DNA of 64,000 nucleotides from Solen grandis (taxonomy: Eukaryota > Mollusca > Bivalvia > Adapedonta > Solenidae), in assembly GCA_021229015.1 (NCBI GenBank), contig CM037787.1, positions 36,380,410 to 36,444,409 of the forward strand, read 5' to 3'. The translations under genes were made by a program, and so were the position numbers. Below, piece by piece: positions 36,481 through 47,722 of the stretch. Each line of letters opens with the position of its first letter. The first letter of the stretch is position 1. The notes below the pieces were generated by a model that was not told where the DNA came from, did no database searches, and saw only the letters and a list, made by a program, of their open reading frames with translations.

Positions 36481-39400
36481 GTATGCAGTTTATTGTGACT
36501 TTGTAAATCTTTGTTTTCGCCAAATACCATACCTTCATTAAAAATATTTGTACCTGCAAATAGATAGATGGATATTTTATTTGCAAATGCAAAATGTTTC
36601 TAGTTCATGAAATACATGTCATAAAAATACAATATGACAAGACATATCATTGCAAATTTATTGATATGCTATTATTTTAAGTAGGGCAGTTTAAATAATA
36701 TTAACAGTTTTAAATTCTATAATCTGTAAATACATGCAGCTTTTGACTAAAGATGGTAGAGAATTGTAGATTAAGATTTATTTGTTTGATTTCCCAGATG
36801 TGCTTTTTCTCTTTTTCATTTGATTTATTGGAAGATTTCTTTCATATTTTTTACCTTTTCAAATGTTTCAAAGAATTTTTGCCTTATATTAATAACATTA
36901 TCGTCACTCTGTACTTTTGACTATGAAATATTGCATTTTAAAATACAGTATAAATTTTATCTCTCAAGCAATCGGAATATGACAGAATGACCAAAGATGT
37001 GAATAGGTCAGCATATACCAAGCGGATCCTAGAAATAGTTGCCAATATAAAGAAACAGAAAATGGAGATAGACAAGGTACACCATCCATCAATTCCATTT
37101 GATATCTAGTTCAGTTAATTAAAGAGTTAACCAGTGTTTCATTACCTGGAATAAATCTTTTCTTTTAATCTAATGGTATATTTAATTTTATTTTAAACAT
37201 TTACTTTAAACATATATATATATCAAATGTTCAGCTTTGTTTGTTTTGAAATACAATAGTCGTTTTTGTTTTATATTTACTCTCTGACATATCACTGTTA
37301 TTGCTTACTTTGAAGACTGATGATGTGTAATTAATATTTTACTTAAAAATTGAAAAAGGGATTACCAGTAGTGTGTAATTTACTTTGCTGTGCTTTCTTA
37401 AAAATAAGTTCCGTGCTATATTCTAGGTGCTAGTGGAGACACGGGGTGTTCAGAAGGAGATTAACCAGTTGTCAGGGAAACTGGATCGTCAATTCACAGT
37501 CACCGATGAACTGATCTTCAGGGTGAGCTGAAAGCTTTGTATTATGTTATATTAATAGGGGAAATCATGTACAGCTTAGTGTGATACCTACAACCTCATG
37601 TCCTCTCTTGAGTAAGCATTTGATATAATAATTTTAGAATATGACTATGAGATAACCTTATGACTAGAAATTTGTCCACTGGATGCCTTTTTACTAGTCT
37701 AAGGTCATACTTCTGTTATGACTTCATGAATTTCGAATTGAAAGGTGCACAACTTCCCATGAATGAAAACATTTCTTTAAAATTTTATGATTCTTGCTTT
37801 TATAGTTTTGGAAATGCTCAACACAAGATTTCATGACAAACCGACAACTGACAAAAGCAAATCTATATCCTCTAACCCCACTTTGAAAAGTGGGAACATA
37901 AAAACAATAATATATTTTCCACCTGACTCTCCATGGAGCTGTCTGATCTGAGTGAACTCTGTTTGCCAGGGCATAAAAAAAAGGATGTGAGGTAAAGGGT
38001 CAAATGATTTGAATAAAAAGGCAAACTTGCTAGCCAAGCTTCTTCAGTGTTTCAAAAATCATTTCAAACTGAGATCTAAAACTAAATTCTGTAATACCAC
38101 AAATATGAAATTATGAAGAAATGAATTACTGTAAATTCTGTAGTTTTGTAAAAAGATCTAATAATGCATTTACTGTGTATCTTTGCAATTTGTTTTTGGT
38201 CAAAGAATAACAGTGCTCTAGCTAGGATATGAAATCTGTTTTGATTGACGTGCCATTTACAGAGGTAGGCCTGTTTAAACAGGAAATCTACCATGATTCA
38301 CGAAGAAGGCATGCCCCTTACCAGGTAGAAGGGTCTTTTTCTGAGCTAGCTTTCAAAGGGGCAGGGGTAATTTGCCAACAAAAGGGCACATGCTGGGCAT
38401 GACAAAAGGGCAGCTGGACACCATGCCCGGCTATTCCAGGCTAGCTGGAGAACTGAATAAGAGATTTTAGATCTTTAACATTAAGAGGAAGACTTCAATT
38501 TGAGAAGTAATGTGAAATACAGGCCTGATGTGCAATAAAATCTGAAGGTGAAGATAGCTGCTTGATACGGTTGGGTGAATAAAGCTGCTTGATACAGTTG
38601 GGTGAAGAAAGCTGCTTGATATGGTTGGGTGAAGAAAGCTGCTTGATATGGTTGGGTGAAGATAGCTGCTTGATACAGTTGGGTAAAGATAGCTGTTTGA
38701 TACAGTTGGGTAAAGATAGCTGCTTGATACAGTTGGGTAAAGATAGCTGTTTGATACAGTTGGGTAAAGATAGCTGCTTGATACAGTTGGGTAAAGAAAG
38801 CTGCTTGATACGTTGGGTAAGATAAGCTGTTGATACGGGTTGGGTAAAGATAGCTGCTTGATACAGTTGGTGAAGATAGCTGCTTGATACAGTTGGGTGA
38901 AAGATAGCTGCTTGATACAGTTGGGTGAAGAAAGCTGCTTGATACAGTTTGGTGAAGATAGCTGCTTTGATACAGTTGGTGAAGATAGCTGCTTGATAAG
39001 TTGGGTGAAGATAGCTGCTTGATACAGTTGGGTGAAGATAGCTGCTTGATACAAGTTGGGTGAAGAAGCTGCTTGATACAGTTTGGGTGAAGAAGCTGCT
39101 TGATACAGTTTGGTGAAGAAAGCTGCTTGATACAGTTGGTGAAGAATAGCTGCTTGATACAGTTGGGTAAAGAAAGCTGCTTGATACAGTTGGTGAAGAT
39201 AGCTGCTTGATACAGTTGGTAAGATAGCTGCTTGATACAGTTGGTGAAGATAGCTGCTTGATACAGTGGGTAAAGAAGCTGCTTATACAGTTGAGTGAAG
39301 ATAGCTGCTTGATACAGTTGGGTAAGATAGCTGTTAATACATTGGATAAGATAGCTGCTTGATAGTTGGATGAAGATAGCTGCTTGATACAGTTTGGTAA

Positions 39401-42400
39401 GATAGCTGCTTGATACAGTTGTGAAGATAGCTGCTTGATACAGTTGGGTGAAGATAGCTGCTTGATACAGTTTGGTGAAGAAAGCTGCTTTTTACAGTTT
39501 GGTGAAGATAGCTGCTTTATACAGTTTGGTGAAGATAGCTGCTTGATACAGCTGGGTAAATAAAGCTGTTTATACAGTTGGTGAAGATAGCTGCTTGATA
39601 CAGTTGGGTAAAGATAGCGCTTGAACATTGGTAAGATAGCTGCTTGATACAGTTGGTGAAGATAGCTGCTTTATACAGTTTGGTGAAGATAGCTGCTTGA
39701 TACAGTTGGGTGAAGATAGCTGCTTCTTACAGTTGGGTGAAGATAGCTGCTTGATACAGTTGGGTGAAGATAGCTGCTTGTTTCAGTTGGTGAAGATAGC
39801 CACAGTTGTTGAAGATAGCTGCTTATACGTTGGGTAAAGATAGCTGTTGATACAGTTGGGTGAAGAGCTGCTTGATACAGTTGGGTAAGATAGCAGCCCA
39901 GTTGGTGAAGATAGCTGCTTGATACAGTTGGGTAAAGATAGCTGCTTGATACAGTTTGGTGAAGAAAGCTGCTTGTTACAGTTGGGTGAAGATAGCTGCT
40001 TGATACAGTTTGGGTGAAGATAGCTGATTGATACAGTTTGGGTGAAGAAAGCTGCTTGATACAGTTGGGTGAAGATAGCTGCTTGATACAGTTTGGTGAA
40101 GATAGCTGCTTGATACAGTTGGGTAAAGAAGCTGCTTGATACAGTTTGGTGAAGATAGCTGCTTGATACAGTTTGGTGAAGAAGCTGCTTGATACAGTTG
40201 GGTGAAGATAGCTGCTTCTACAGTTGGGTGAAGATAGCTGCTTGATACAGTTGGTGAAGAAAGCTGCTTGATACAGTTGGGTGAAGATAGCAGCCCAGTT
40301 CAGTGGGGTAAAGATAGCTGTTTGATACAGTTGGGTGAAGATAGCTGCTTGATACAGTTGGGTTAAGATAGCGCCCAGTTTGGTGAAGATAGCTGCTTGA
40401 TACTGTTGGGTAAGATAGCTGCTTGATACAGTTGGGTGATAAAGCTGCTTTATAAGTTGGGTGAAGATAGTGCCACAGTTGGTGAAGAAGCTGCTTGATA
40501 CAGTTGGTAAAGATAGCTGTTTGATACAGTTGGATAAAGATAGAACCAGTTGGTGAAGATAGCTGCTTGATACGTTGGTAAAGATAGCTGCTTGATTCAG
40601 TTGAGTGAAGAAAGCTGCTTGATACAGTTGGGTAAAGATAGCAGCCCAGTTGGGTGAAGATAGCTGCTTGATACTGTTGGGTAAAGATAGCTGCTTGATA
40701 CAGTTTGGTGAAGATAGCTGCTTGATACAGTTGGGTAAAGATAGCTGCTTGATACAGTTGGGTGAAGATAGCTGCTTGATACAGTTTGGTGAAGAAAGCT
40801 GCTTGATACAGTTGGTGAAGAAAGCTGCTTGATACAGTTGGGTGAAGAATAGCTGCTTGATACAGTTGGTGAAGAAGCTGCTTGATACAGTTGGGTGAAG
40901 AAAGCTGCTTGATACAGTTGGGTGAAGATAGCTGCTTGATACAGTTTGGGTGAAGATAAGCTGCTTGATACAGTTTGGTGAAGAAAGCTGCTTGATACAG
41001 TTTGGTGAAGAAAGCTGCTTGATACAGTTGGGTGAAGAAGCTGTTGATAAGTTGGCTTTCTTTGTTGCCAAAAAATATCTGTATTCTCTAGATGCATATA
41101 TGTTTTCTGATTTGTAGGATGCCAAGAAAGATGAAGCTGCCAAAAAGGCCTACCGTTATCTGGCAGGTTTACATGAGGTGAGATTTCCTTCACTCTTCAG
41201 TCTATTATCATATAGTTTAAGTCTCTGTCTCTCTCTCTTTAAGGAAAAAATAAAATAATGAACTGTTCTACACTGGTGAAACTCCCTTGCTTGACACTTA
41301 GTGTATAAGGGTTATCCCAGGACTGGTTGGCCTGGTGTCAGGATAATGTGATTGAGTGTGGTATCATGCTACATGTCTATGGCATGTACTGCCGTGTGGC
41401 AGCACTATATATCTATCTCAAGTAGACATTGTCTCCATATGACTAAATTACTGTTGGTGGGATGTTAAACCAGATAGACAAACATGAACTGTTCTAAACA
41501 TTTAAGGTGTATCAGCTGTTAACAAATGTTTTCATTACAGTAAACATGGAGAGGGGCTCAGAAAAAGATTTTGATATCAAGACCAAATACATGTATCAAT
41601 ATCTTTGTATCTTACAATGAAGCTTGAAGTTTGGGGTCTTGATGGGAGACTGGTTAATACACTGGCTTTTCATTAGTGCATCCTGAGTTGGATTCTGTGT
41701 GCAAATAAGGTTATTTATAGGTAGTTTAATGAATGAAACTGCGGATGAACACTGAAATATAAACTTGTTTCTTTTACAGTTTTATTTGCACAGAAATTGT
41801 GATTATACCCAATATTTTCAAAATCCTGCAATATATCTAACTTTTATCAAAACTGCAATGTTGACTTCTACAACCAGTGGTACTATTTATCAATGCGAAT
41901 GTATGGATAAGTTGTGGTAATGTAATTGTAAGTAGAAAATCAACTGTCTGACTTTAGAAGCTTTCACTTCTAAAATGGTCTTGGTATTCTAGATTTAATT
42001 CTAAAATGTAATTCTTTTATTGATTTTGTTTTAAAATGTATCTGTCAGGAGATTGAAATGGATATTCTGCGACTGACATCCTCATTAAAACTATAAATAT
42101 TATAAATTCCAAAACTCAACTGTTTTGTTACTATTACAAATTATGATTTACAGATTAGTACAGTAGATAATATTCTTACAATTTTGAAAAATATGAAACA
42201 GACTTGCATGAAAATTTGTACTCCTAATACATTTTAACTAATGTAATTGTATACCCATTTTGTACAAATTCCGATGCCTGTCAAACTAATAGGGGCCTCC
42301 GTGGCCGAGAGGTTAAAGTCACTGTCTTAAACACTCACTCAGCCCCTCACCGCATGGGTTCAACTCCCGCAGGGTCATTTGGATTTCATGGGAGGAAGCC

Positions 42401-44857
42401 TTCCAGCTGACTTGCGGTAGGTCGGTGGTTCTACCCGGATGCCTAAGTACAATCGAGGTCTTCCTCCATCTGTAAGTAGCTGGACATTGCTATATGACTG
42501 AAATACTGTTGCAGCGTTGGTAAACTAAAAAAAAATAAAAATACTAATAGATCTTGAAGTGTCATGTCTTCTTTAATATCAAGTGGATCTAATCAGTCCT
42601 ATACTAGTAATAGAAACCTATAATATTTAGAAGTTCACATACATCCCCAAGAGAATCCTATATAGTGCTGACTGCTACCAATGCTATGTTGCAGAACTGT
42701 GATTTGTTGGTGAAGACGTTAGAAGAGACGGGAGTAATTATGCGGGAGATTCGAGAACTTGAGGATCAGGTAAGGCTTGCTATTAAACTTCATGTTCTGA
42801 TAAAGGTTAAGTTGTGTTCAGTTGAAGAGAGATCCATGTTAGTGTGCCAATCTGGTCCTAACCATGAAGTGACCCTGCCATTTGGTCATTAGATGTAGCA
42901 TGTTTTCTTTAGATCCATCTTTAGATGGAATATTATAAGAGAGTAAAAAAAGAAATGTCACCTGCTGTGACAAATAATATGGTTACACAATAAGAGGAAG
43001 GCACACTTGGGCAGTCTGACTTGTTATCGATTTTTATTGCAGTATATACCTGGCGAAAAAAAAAAAATTGTAACCAAGCAAAATACCAGTTTAAAATACA
43101 GCCCTATTTATGAAAATTATATCAATCACTTCCACTGTTTCAAAATTTCTTGAGTCAAATTATATCTTTTTGTGCCATTGGTGACCATGGCAATGGCCAG
43201 CAGGAACCCTACAATTTGTTCTCACCTTGTGATATTTGGTCTTGTTTGTCAATGTGTCTTAGATAAATGAATTGTCTATGTACACCAGTGCATGGTTATA
43301 TTTTATGATCTGAAGAGCCAAGGCTGAAAAGATCAAAAGGGACATAATTTAGCAAAAATCCATGACAGAGTTATATACTCTTGCCTACAAGTGGAGGTGA
43401 TGGTCTTAAACGGGTATTCATAGTTTCAAGGCAATACCTTTAAAGGTTCAGTGAAAAAGTGAGGTGGAACAAAAAACTTAACCGAGATTTTAAGTCAAAA
43501 AAGGGGCATAATTTGGTCAAAATCTATGACAGAGCTCAGGTAAGTAGAAAAACCCTCCTTATTCTTTGAATAGTCAAGCTAAAAAGGACAAGATTTTGCC
43601 TAAAATGTCTACAGTCATAAATACTTGATTTCAGAGGGTGAGAAAATTGTGAAACAAGATTAGGATTCAAACTCAGGAATTCTTTCATATATGTTGCACA
43701 CTATGTGCTTGGAGCTGCTGAACTTTTACAAAATCCCTATTTTGAGCTCTAGTTTTTAACTTTCCTTAAATGTGGATAATTTTTGACTTTGAATCTTGGT
43801 AAAGTTTTTCACTCCATCTCATTCCTCATTTTTTCGCTGAACCCTTTCAGGTATTGCTTTAGAACTTGGTATGCTTGTTTATAACCATTACCTTTACCTC
43901 TATTGCAAGACTGCATAACTGTCATGGATTTTGACCAAATTATGCCCCATTTTCAACTTAGAATTTTGGTTAAGGTTTGCATACCAACTAATTTTTTCAC
44001 TGAGTCCTTTGAGATAATGGGATACATATTTATTGCTCATGTTTACTTTTTGATAATACAGAAATTTATGTTTTGCCCTTTACTGCATTGTTTTTTGTTG
44101 TTTTTTTTGTTTTGTTTTTTTAAAAGCACTGAAGTAGTCAAGGGTGCTGTCTCACAGACAGCTCTTGTTTCATTTCTTGTGAGAGCACTGAATACATGTA
44201 GTGATTGTCAGGGTGGCAGAGTGCTTGTTACAGTGGATTTTCCAAACCTAGATTGGGCCAACATGAGTGAAAGGTGTTTGTTAGGACATCTGCCAGACTT
44301 GGTTTTCTTTGGATTTTGGGCCCCATGTTTTTGAAAAACCTTAAGTACATTTCTGGCTCAATCTCATATGACAATCGTTCTTAAGTATAGTTTTTATTTT
44401 TCATAACTTGGAGCCAGTTTTTTTAGTTAGATTTAACTTCTGTATTTTACATTGACTCAAAAACAAGTCCATTTCTTACAACTTTTATTAATCTCTTTTG
44501 ACTGTTCCTGGCTTGGACTAGTACCTTGCATCTAGGAAGGCCATGAAAAATCCTTGCTCCCAGCCGGTTTGAACCCTCAGCCTTCGGATCTGCAGTGAGG
44601 TACATTTCCACTCAAGAACCAAGCTGATGCAACCATTAGTGCTATTACAAAGATTTTCATATTATGTCATTATCTTTTGATATTGGTGTAAAATAGATAG
44701 AGTTTAAAGATGAATAAGACATACATGATTATACTTTCAGATTGAGACAGAGAGCAGTAAGAAGGTCCTGGCCAACTTAGAGAAGATCACGGGAGATTAT
44801 CAACAAATGAAGAAGGAAAATGAGACACTGGTGAAGAAAATGAAAGGGAAATCCTAA
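36379..44857 (+). CDS. CCDC22: CCDC22 (coiled-coil domain-containing protein 22), last six coding exons
   Basis: Six spliced exons, 36379-36480, 36969-37076, 37427-37522, 41118-41177, 42695-42769 and 44741-44857, give about 185 C-terminal residues ending KKMKGKS and a stop. Diagnostic stretches are RSAYTKRILEIVANIKKQK, SGKLDRQFTVTDELIF, AKKDEAAKKAYRYLAGLHE and ETGVIMREIRELEDQIE, which match the conserved C-terminal coiled coil of CCDC22. In animals the protein works with CCDC93 and COMMD proteins in the CCC complex, which with retriever and WASH recycles membrane cargo from endosomes. It also affects NF-kB signalling. The animal protein is usually a little over 600 residues, so roughly two thirds (N-terminal part) lies upstream of this window's readable part. 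All visible junctions are phase 0 with AG/GT borders. Confidence 0.93.
36969..37076 (+). CDS. CCDC22: CCDC22 exon, 36 codons
   Basis: Acceptor ttatctctcaag, donor gtacac. Codes QSEYDRMTKDVNRSAYTKR and continues to KKQKMEIDK. This is the most recognisable CCDC22 stretch. Confidence 0.92.
37427..37522 (+). CDS. CCDC22: CCDC22 exon, 32 codons
   Basis: Acceptor ctatattctag, donor gtgagc. Codes VLVETRGVQKEINQLSGK and continues to TDELIFR. It is followed by the 3.6-kb intron that holds the 27-bp minisatellite. Confidence 0.92.
37523..38544 (+). other. CCDC22 intron, part before the minisatellite
   Basis: Ordinary AT-rich intron sequence. I see no exon, RNA gene or clear mobile element. Minus-strand frames at 37831-38294 are short and unsupported. 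Confidence 0.6.
38545..41055. repeat. 27-bp minisatellite in a CCDC22 intron
   Basis: Roughly 90 tandem copies of a 27-bp unit (gaagatagctgcttgata, then cagttgggt). Common variants are gaaga/aaaga, gctgcttg/gctgtttg and cagttggg/cagtttgg. Between about 38660 and 38800 the gcttg and gtttg forms alternate, a two-unit higher-order pattern. As 27 is a multiple of three and the unit has no stop in some frames, long repetitive frames appear on both strands (up to 490 codons on minus). Single-base indels keep shifting the frame. I treat all of them as non-coding. Confidence 0.9.
41118..41177 (+). CDS. CCDC22: CCDC22 exon, 20 codons
   Basis: Acceptor ctgatttgtag, donor gtgaga. Codes DAKKDEAAKKAYRYLAGLHE. 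It begins only about 60 bases after the end of the minisatellite, so length change in the array happens very close to this splice acceptor. Confidence 0.92.
41178..42694 (+). other. CCDC22 intron with SINE copies
   Basis: Carries the tRNA-derived SINE described at 42293-42542. It also has an older SINE-like stretch around 41270-41490, whose 3' part (catatgactaaattactgtt, gggatgttaaac) resembles tails of mollusc SINEs. The remainder is AT-rich with no visible exon. Confidence 0.5.
42293..42542 (+). mobile_element. tRNA-derived SINE with 8-bp target duplication
   Basis: The head has a tRNA-like pol III promoter: A box TGGCCGAGAGGTTAAAG and B box GGGTTCAACTCCC. A body and an A-rich tail (taaactaaaaaaaaataaaa) follow. 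ACTAATAG stands on both sides (42285-42292 and 42543-42550), a plausible target-site duplication. It lies in sense orientation within a CCDC22 intron. Confidence 0.78.
42695..42769 (+). CDS. CCDC22: CCDC22 exon, 25 codons
   Basis: Acceptor tgctatgttgcag, donor gtaagg. Codes NCDLLVKTLEETGVIMREI and continues to RELEDQ. A longer frame that reads through the donor to 42892 is not the gene. Confidence 0.92.
42770..44740 (+). other. CCDC22 last intron, mostly repeat-derived
   Basis: From about 43320 to 44167 it consists of an iterated repeat with a Helentron-like end (next entry). The rest shows no exon. The 143-codon frame at 43903-44334 lies across this repeat and is not supported. Confidence 0.55.
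43320..44167 (+). mobile_element. Family D element, 3' end visible
   Basis: Iterated wording (aaggggcataattt, atgacagag, ggcaatacct and diverged copies) ends with the hairpin GCTGTCT-CAC-AGACAGC (44146-44162), then TCTTG and TTT. This matches the 3' design of families B and C. The 5' end is not clear to me, so the start is approximate. Confidence 0.5.
44741..44857 (+). CDS. CCDC22: CCDC22 last coding exon, 38 codons plus stop
   Basis: Acceptor tatactttcag. Codes IETESSKKVLANLEKITGD and continues to VKKMKGKS, stop TAA at 44855-44857. A structured inverted repeat starts about 28 bases after the stop. Confidence 0.92.
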   Translation: METESSKKVLANLEKITGDYQQMKKENETLVKKMKGKS

Positions 44858-44885
44858 CACTGCCACATATGCAATAGTATACATA

Positions 44886-45000
44886 CAGGTATATCATGGT
44901 TATTTGTGTAACAGTGAAAACTGTTGTCCAAAGGTGGAGGGGATGACATCTGAACTCAGAATGTCATCCAAACACAAATAACCATGACATTGTTACCTGA
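44886..45000 (+). repeat. Multi-stem inverted repeat in the CCDC22 3' UTR
   Basis: Outer arms CATGGTTATTTGTGT (44895-44909) and its exact complement at 44972-44986 form a 15-bp stem, extended further out by caggta/tacctg. Inside are AACAGT-GAAA-ACTGTT (44910-44925, GAAA loop) and GGATGACAT...ATGTCATCC (44941-44969, 9 bp). As RNA this would fold as a three-way junction. It may be a foldback MITE remnant or a real UTR element. The conserved hammerhead-ribozyme core is not present. Confidence 0.7.
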
Positions 45001-45027
45001 GCAATCATTTCATTATTGAATATCACA

Positions 45028-45033
45028 AATAAA
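45028..45033 (+). promoter_or_regulatory. Candidate poly(A) signal AATAAA for CCDC22
   Basis: First AATAAA after the stop codon, about 170 bases downstream. Other AATAAA words follow further on (for example near 48076), so the real 3' end cannot be fixed from sequence alone. Confidence 0.35.
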
Positions 45034-45331
45034 ATAACAACAATATGAATTCCAAAAGATTAGAACATGGAAAATTTATTTGCAAGTGGTTAACAGTTCA
45101 GCCCTTACATATGTAATAGTTCGAAATGTTGCCCATGCAAAAGTTCACTGTGCTAGAAAAAGACCGCATTACGTGAAACACATTTAATCCAGCTGTTTGA
45201 GTTCAACACACTATGCATATATATAGAATACACCCTTGTGATGCGGAGTGATGTTATTCGGCCTAAAAGTTATTTGTAACATGTTAAATATTAAGAAAAT
45301 ATGTGATGGTATCAGCTGTTTGAGCATGATG

Positions 45332-46052
45332 CAGGCCTCCAAGTGAAATCTTTAAAACCTTTATAAACCTTTAATTTTATGTAAATCCTATAAAACCTTT
45401 ATTGGCATTGAAAAACCTTTAAAAACCTGTAATTTACTCCTTGAACCTTTATTTCTTCAGTAAACTATCGCCATGACTATAGGTAATCTTTAGTTCATAG
45501 CGTAACATAAAAATAGTTGAAAAAATATTAAAATACAATGAAAATCACATGTGTTATGTTCTCTCTGTCTCGAGTTTTTCAGACTTCTGTAGTCTTTCCC
45601 ATACCATTGTGTGCAAACATGGCATCTGGTGCAAGCATACATTAAATTCAGTCAGATTATTTACATCTTTTGATTTTATAATGTGAAAAAAAAAAAAGAA
45701 GAAATTCTCAGATTACTTATAATTGTTTTGGTAATGTGTAAAACAGACTGGATGTTTCTTTCAAAACACTGAGTCATCCTTATCATGGAAAATAAAACTG
45801 ATCTTTCACAATATAATTTTAGGTTTGGGAAAGATACAGCATTTCTGTGACTCCAGATGTTGTGGCACACTTTAAAAGAAAGGCAAATTATGGTCAACAT
45901 TTCATTGAAAGCAAGTAGTAATACAAAAAGAATGGAAATAAGGTCAGAAATTGCCAGGATTTGTCAAAAAGAACCTTTTGTTTGATAAAAACCTTCAAAA
46001 AAAAAACCACAAAAAAATCTTTTTTTTTTATCTTACCCTGCTGGGAGGCCTG
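45332..46052. mobile_element. Possible TIR element with CAGGCCTCC ends
   Basis: CAGGCCTCC at the left and its inverse GGAGGCCTG at the right bound a stretch rich in the word aaaccttta (several copies at 45355-45450). CAGG ends suggest hAT-like elements, but I see no matching 8-bp flanking duplication, so the call is weak. Confidence 0.3.
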
Positions 46053-47471
46053 ATAATGTCATACGATAAAAACAGTATAAAACTAGGGGCAAGTTGCTCA
46101 GATGAAAAGTTGCAACATCATAAATTAATATTTTCTTTGTGATCTATGCAACAATTTTAGTAAAAATATAGTTTTTAAGATGACATCTAACATAGACAAC
46201 ATTTATCTTCCCTTAAAACAAATATCATGCTGCAAGATTTTGAAGATGATCCATGCACATCTGGCACATCAACACTAATTTTTATAACTTCCAACAGAAA
46301 TGACAAAGCATTTTTCCCCACATTTAATGAGCATTATCTATTCTAAATAGGAAAATCATTATCCTTGTTGGCCATGTATGTTTATCATGTTACTGTGTGA
46401 GGCAGCATTGAAGAGTATCATTCCTCCTTCTACCTTATAACTTACTTTTGCAACATTTGGTAGCATAAAAATCCATGGAAAACTGTATCACAACTTACTG
46501 AAACTCTTTGTCTGAGCATTGCAAACCAGATCAGCCTGCTAGAAGCTTGCAAACTAAATAGCCTTTTTTTTCCCCTGATAATAAGTAAGATTTGCAGCTA
46601 AAAATTGAAATCCTGATCAGATGAAATGTCTTCCAGACTGATCTTGGTTCTTACACTAGTCATGTTAAATTTGAAATGACATCTCCATAGAATGAAAGGG
46701 TGAAATTGTGTTAACAATTTGAGAGATTGTGTTTAATTTAAATTAGAAGTATTACAGTGTTAAGTAATGGAATGTATGAGATTTTAGTATTCTTCATAAT
46801 TCTTCAAATTCAATAGAAAATAACAAGTTACTTATATTTATTATATGTTGCCATTATATCAATGCTAATTAAGATTTTGTTAAATTATGCTTTAATTTCT
46901 GTGTATGTTTTTCTTTTTCATTTGATTACTGGCATATACCAGTGATATGTAAGATAATGTATAATGATGACATAAAACTACTTGCATTGAACAAAATCTG
47001 CATTATTTTATGTTTTTGTTTTACTCATTGTTTTTATTTTTCCTCATACAGGACATGGAATTTGTATTTGTTGTAAAGGAAGAAATTGATTTAAGTGCTT
47101 CATATGTAAAGTACAAAATACAGGTTTAATGAATATGAAAACAAATTTGCAAATTATATGCTGATAGTTTTTAATGGAAGTTTCTGCATGCTTTCACAAG
47201 CATGACATGCACATACATCCATATGTTCATATTTATTTTTACCATACTTACAAATGTGTGATTATAAGCTTTCTTTTTCTTCATTAAAATAAAACCAAAA
47301 TATACAGCTGTCAGTGTGGATGATACCTATATCCACCAATGTATAGCGGTAAATCTCACTTGGCAGAAAGTAATGAATACCGGTAGTTTCGTTAATTCTC
47401 AGTAAAGTTCAGGGTGACATGGGTAAGGTCCATTTCACTTTCCCTTTTGAAAGATAATGCTGAATATTAAG

Positions 47472-47722
47472 TTGATTTGTTTATATGTGTCTGCACTATA
47501 TTCTTTGTTTGTATGTGTCTGCACTATATTCTTGATTTGTTTGTATGTGTCTGCACTATATTCTTGATTTGTTTGTATGTATCTGCACTATATTCTTGAT
47601 TTGTTTGTATGTGTCTGCACTATATTCTTGATTTGTTTGTATGTGTCTGCACTATATTCTTGATTTGTTTGTATGTATTTGCACTATATTCTTGATTTGT
47701 TTGTATGTATCTGCACTATATT
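47472..47722. repeat. 32-bp tandem repeat, about eight copies
   Basis: The unit is tgatttgtttgtatgtgtct followed by gcactatattct, with single-base changes (tgtgtct/tgtatct) and one shortened copy. Confidence 0.88.

Noticed and set aside
39671..41143. 490-codon and 377-codon minus-strand frames rich in IKQLSSPNC-type repeats
   Set aside because: They are translations of the 27-bp minisatellite, which is stop-free in some frames on both strands. The phase shifts at frequent indels, and the region is an intron of CCDC22.
43903..44334. 143-codon frame in the last CCDC22 intron
   Set aside because: It spans the family D repeat and its terminal hairpin, with biased hydrophobic and T-rich composition and no conserved motif.
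44541..44640. tRNA-like segment (minus strand GGGTTCAAACCG)
   Set aside because: Only a B-box-like word is present. The A box and stems are not convincing, so I did not call a SINE or tRNA.
44886..45000. Hammerhead ribozyme
   Set aside because: There is a three-way-junction shape and a GAAA loop, but the conserved CUGANGA core and cleavage-site arrangement are absent on both strands.
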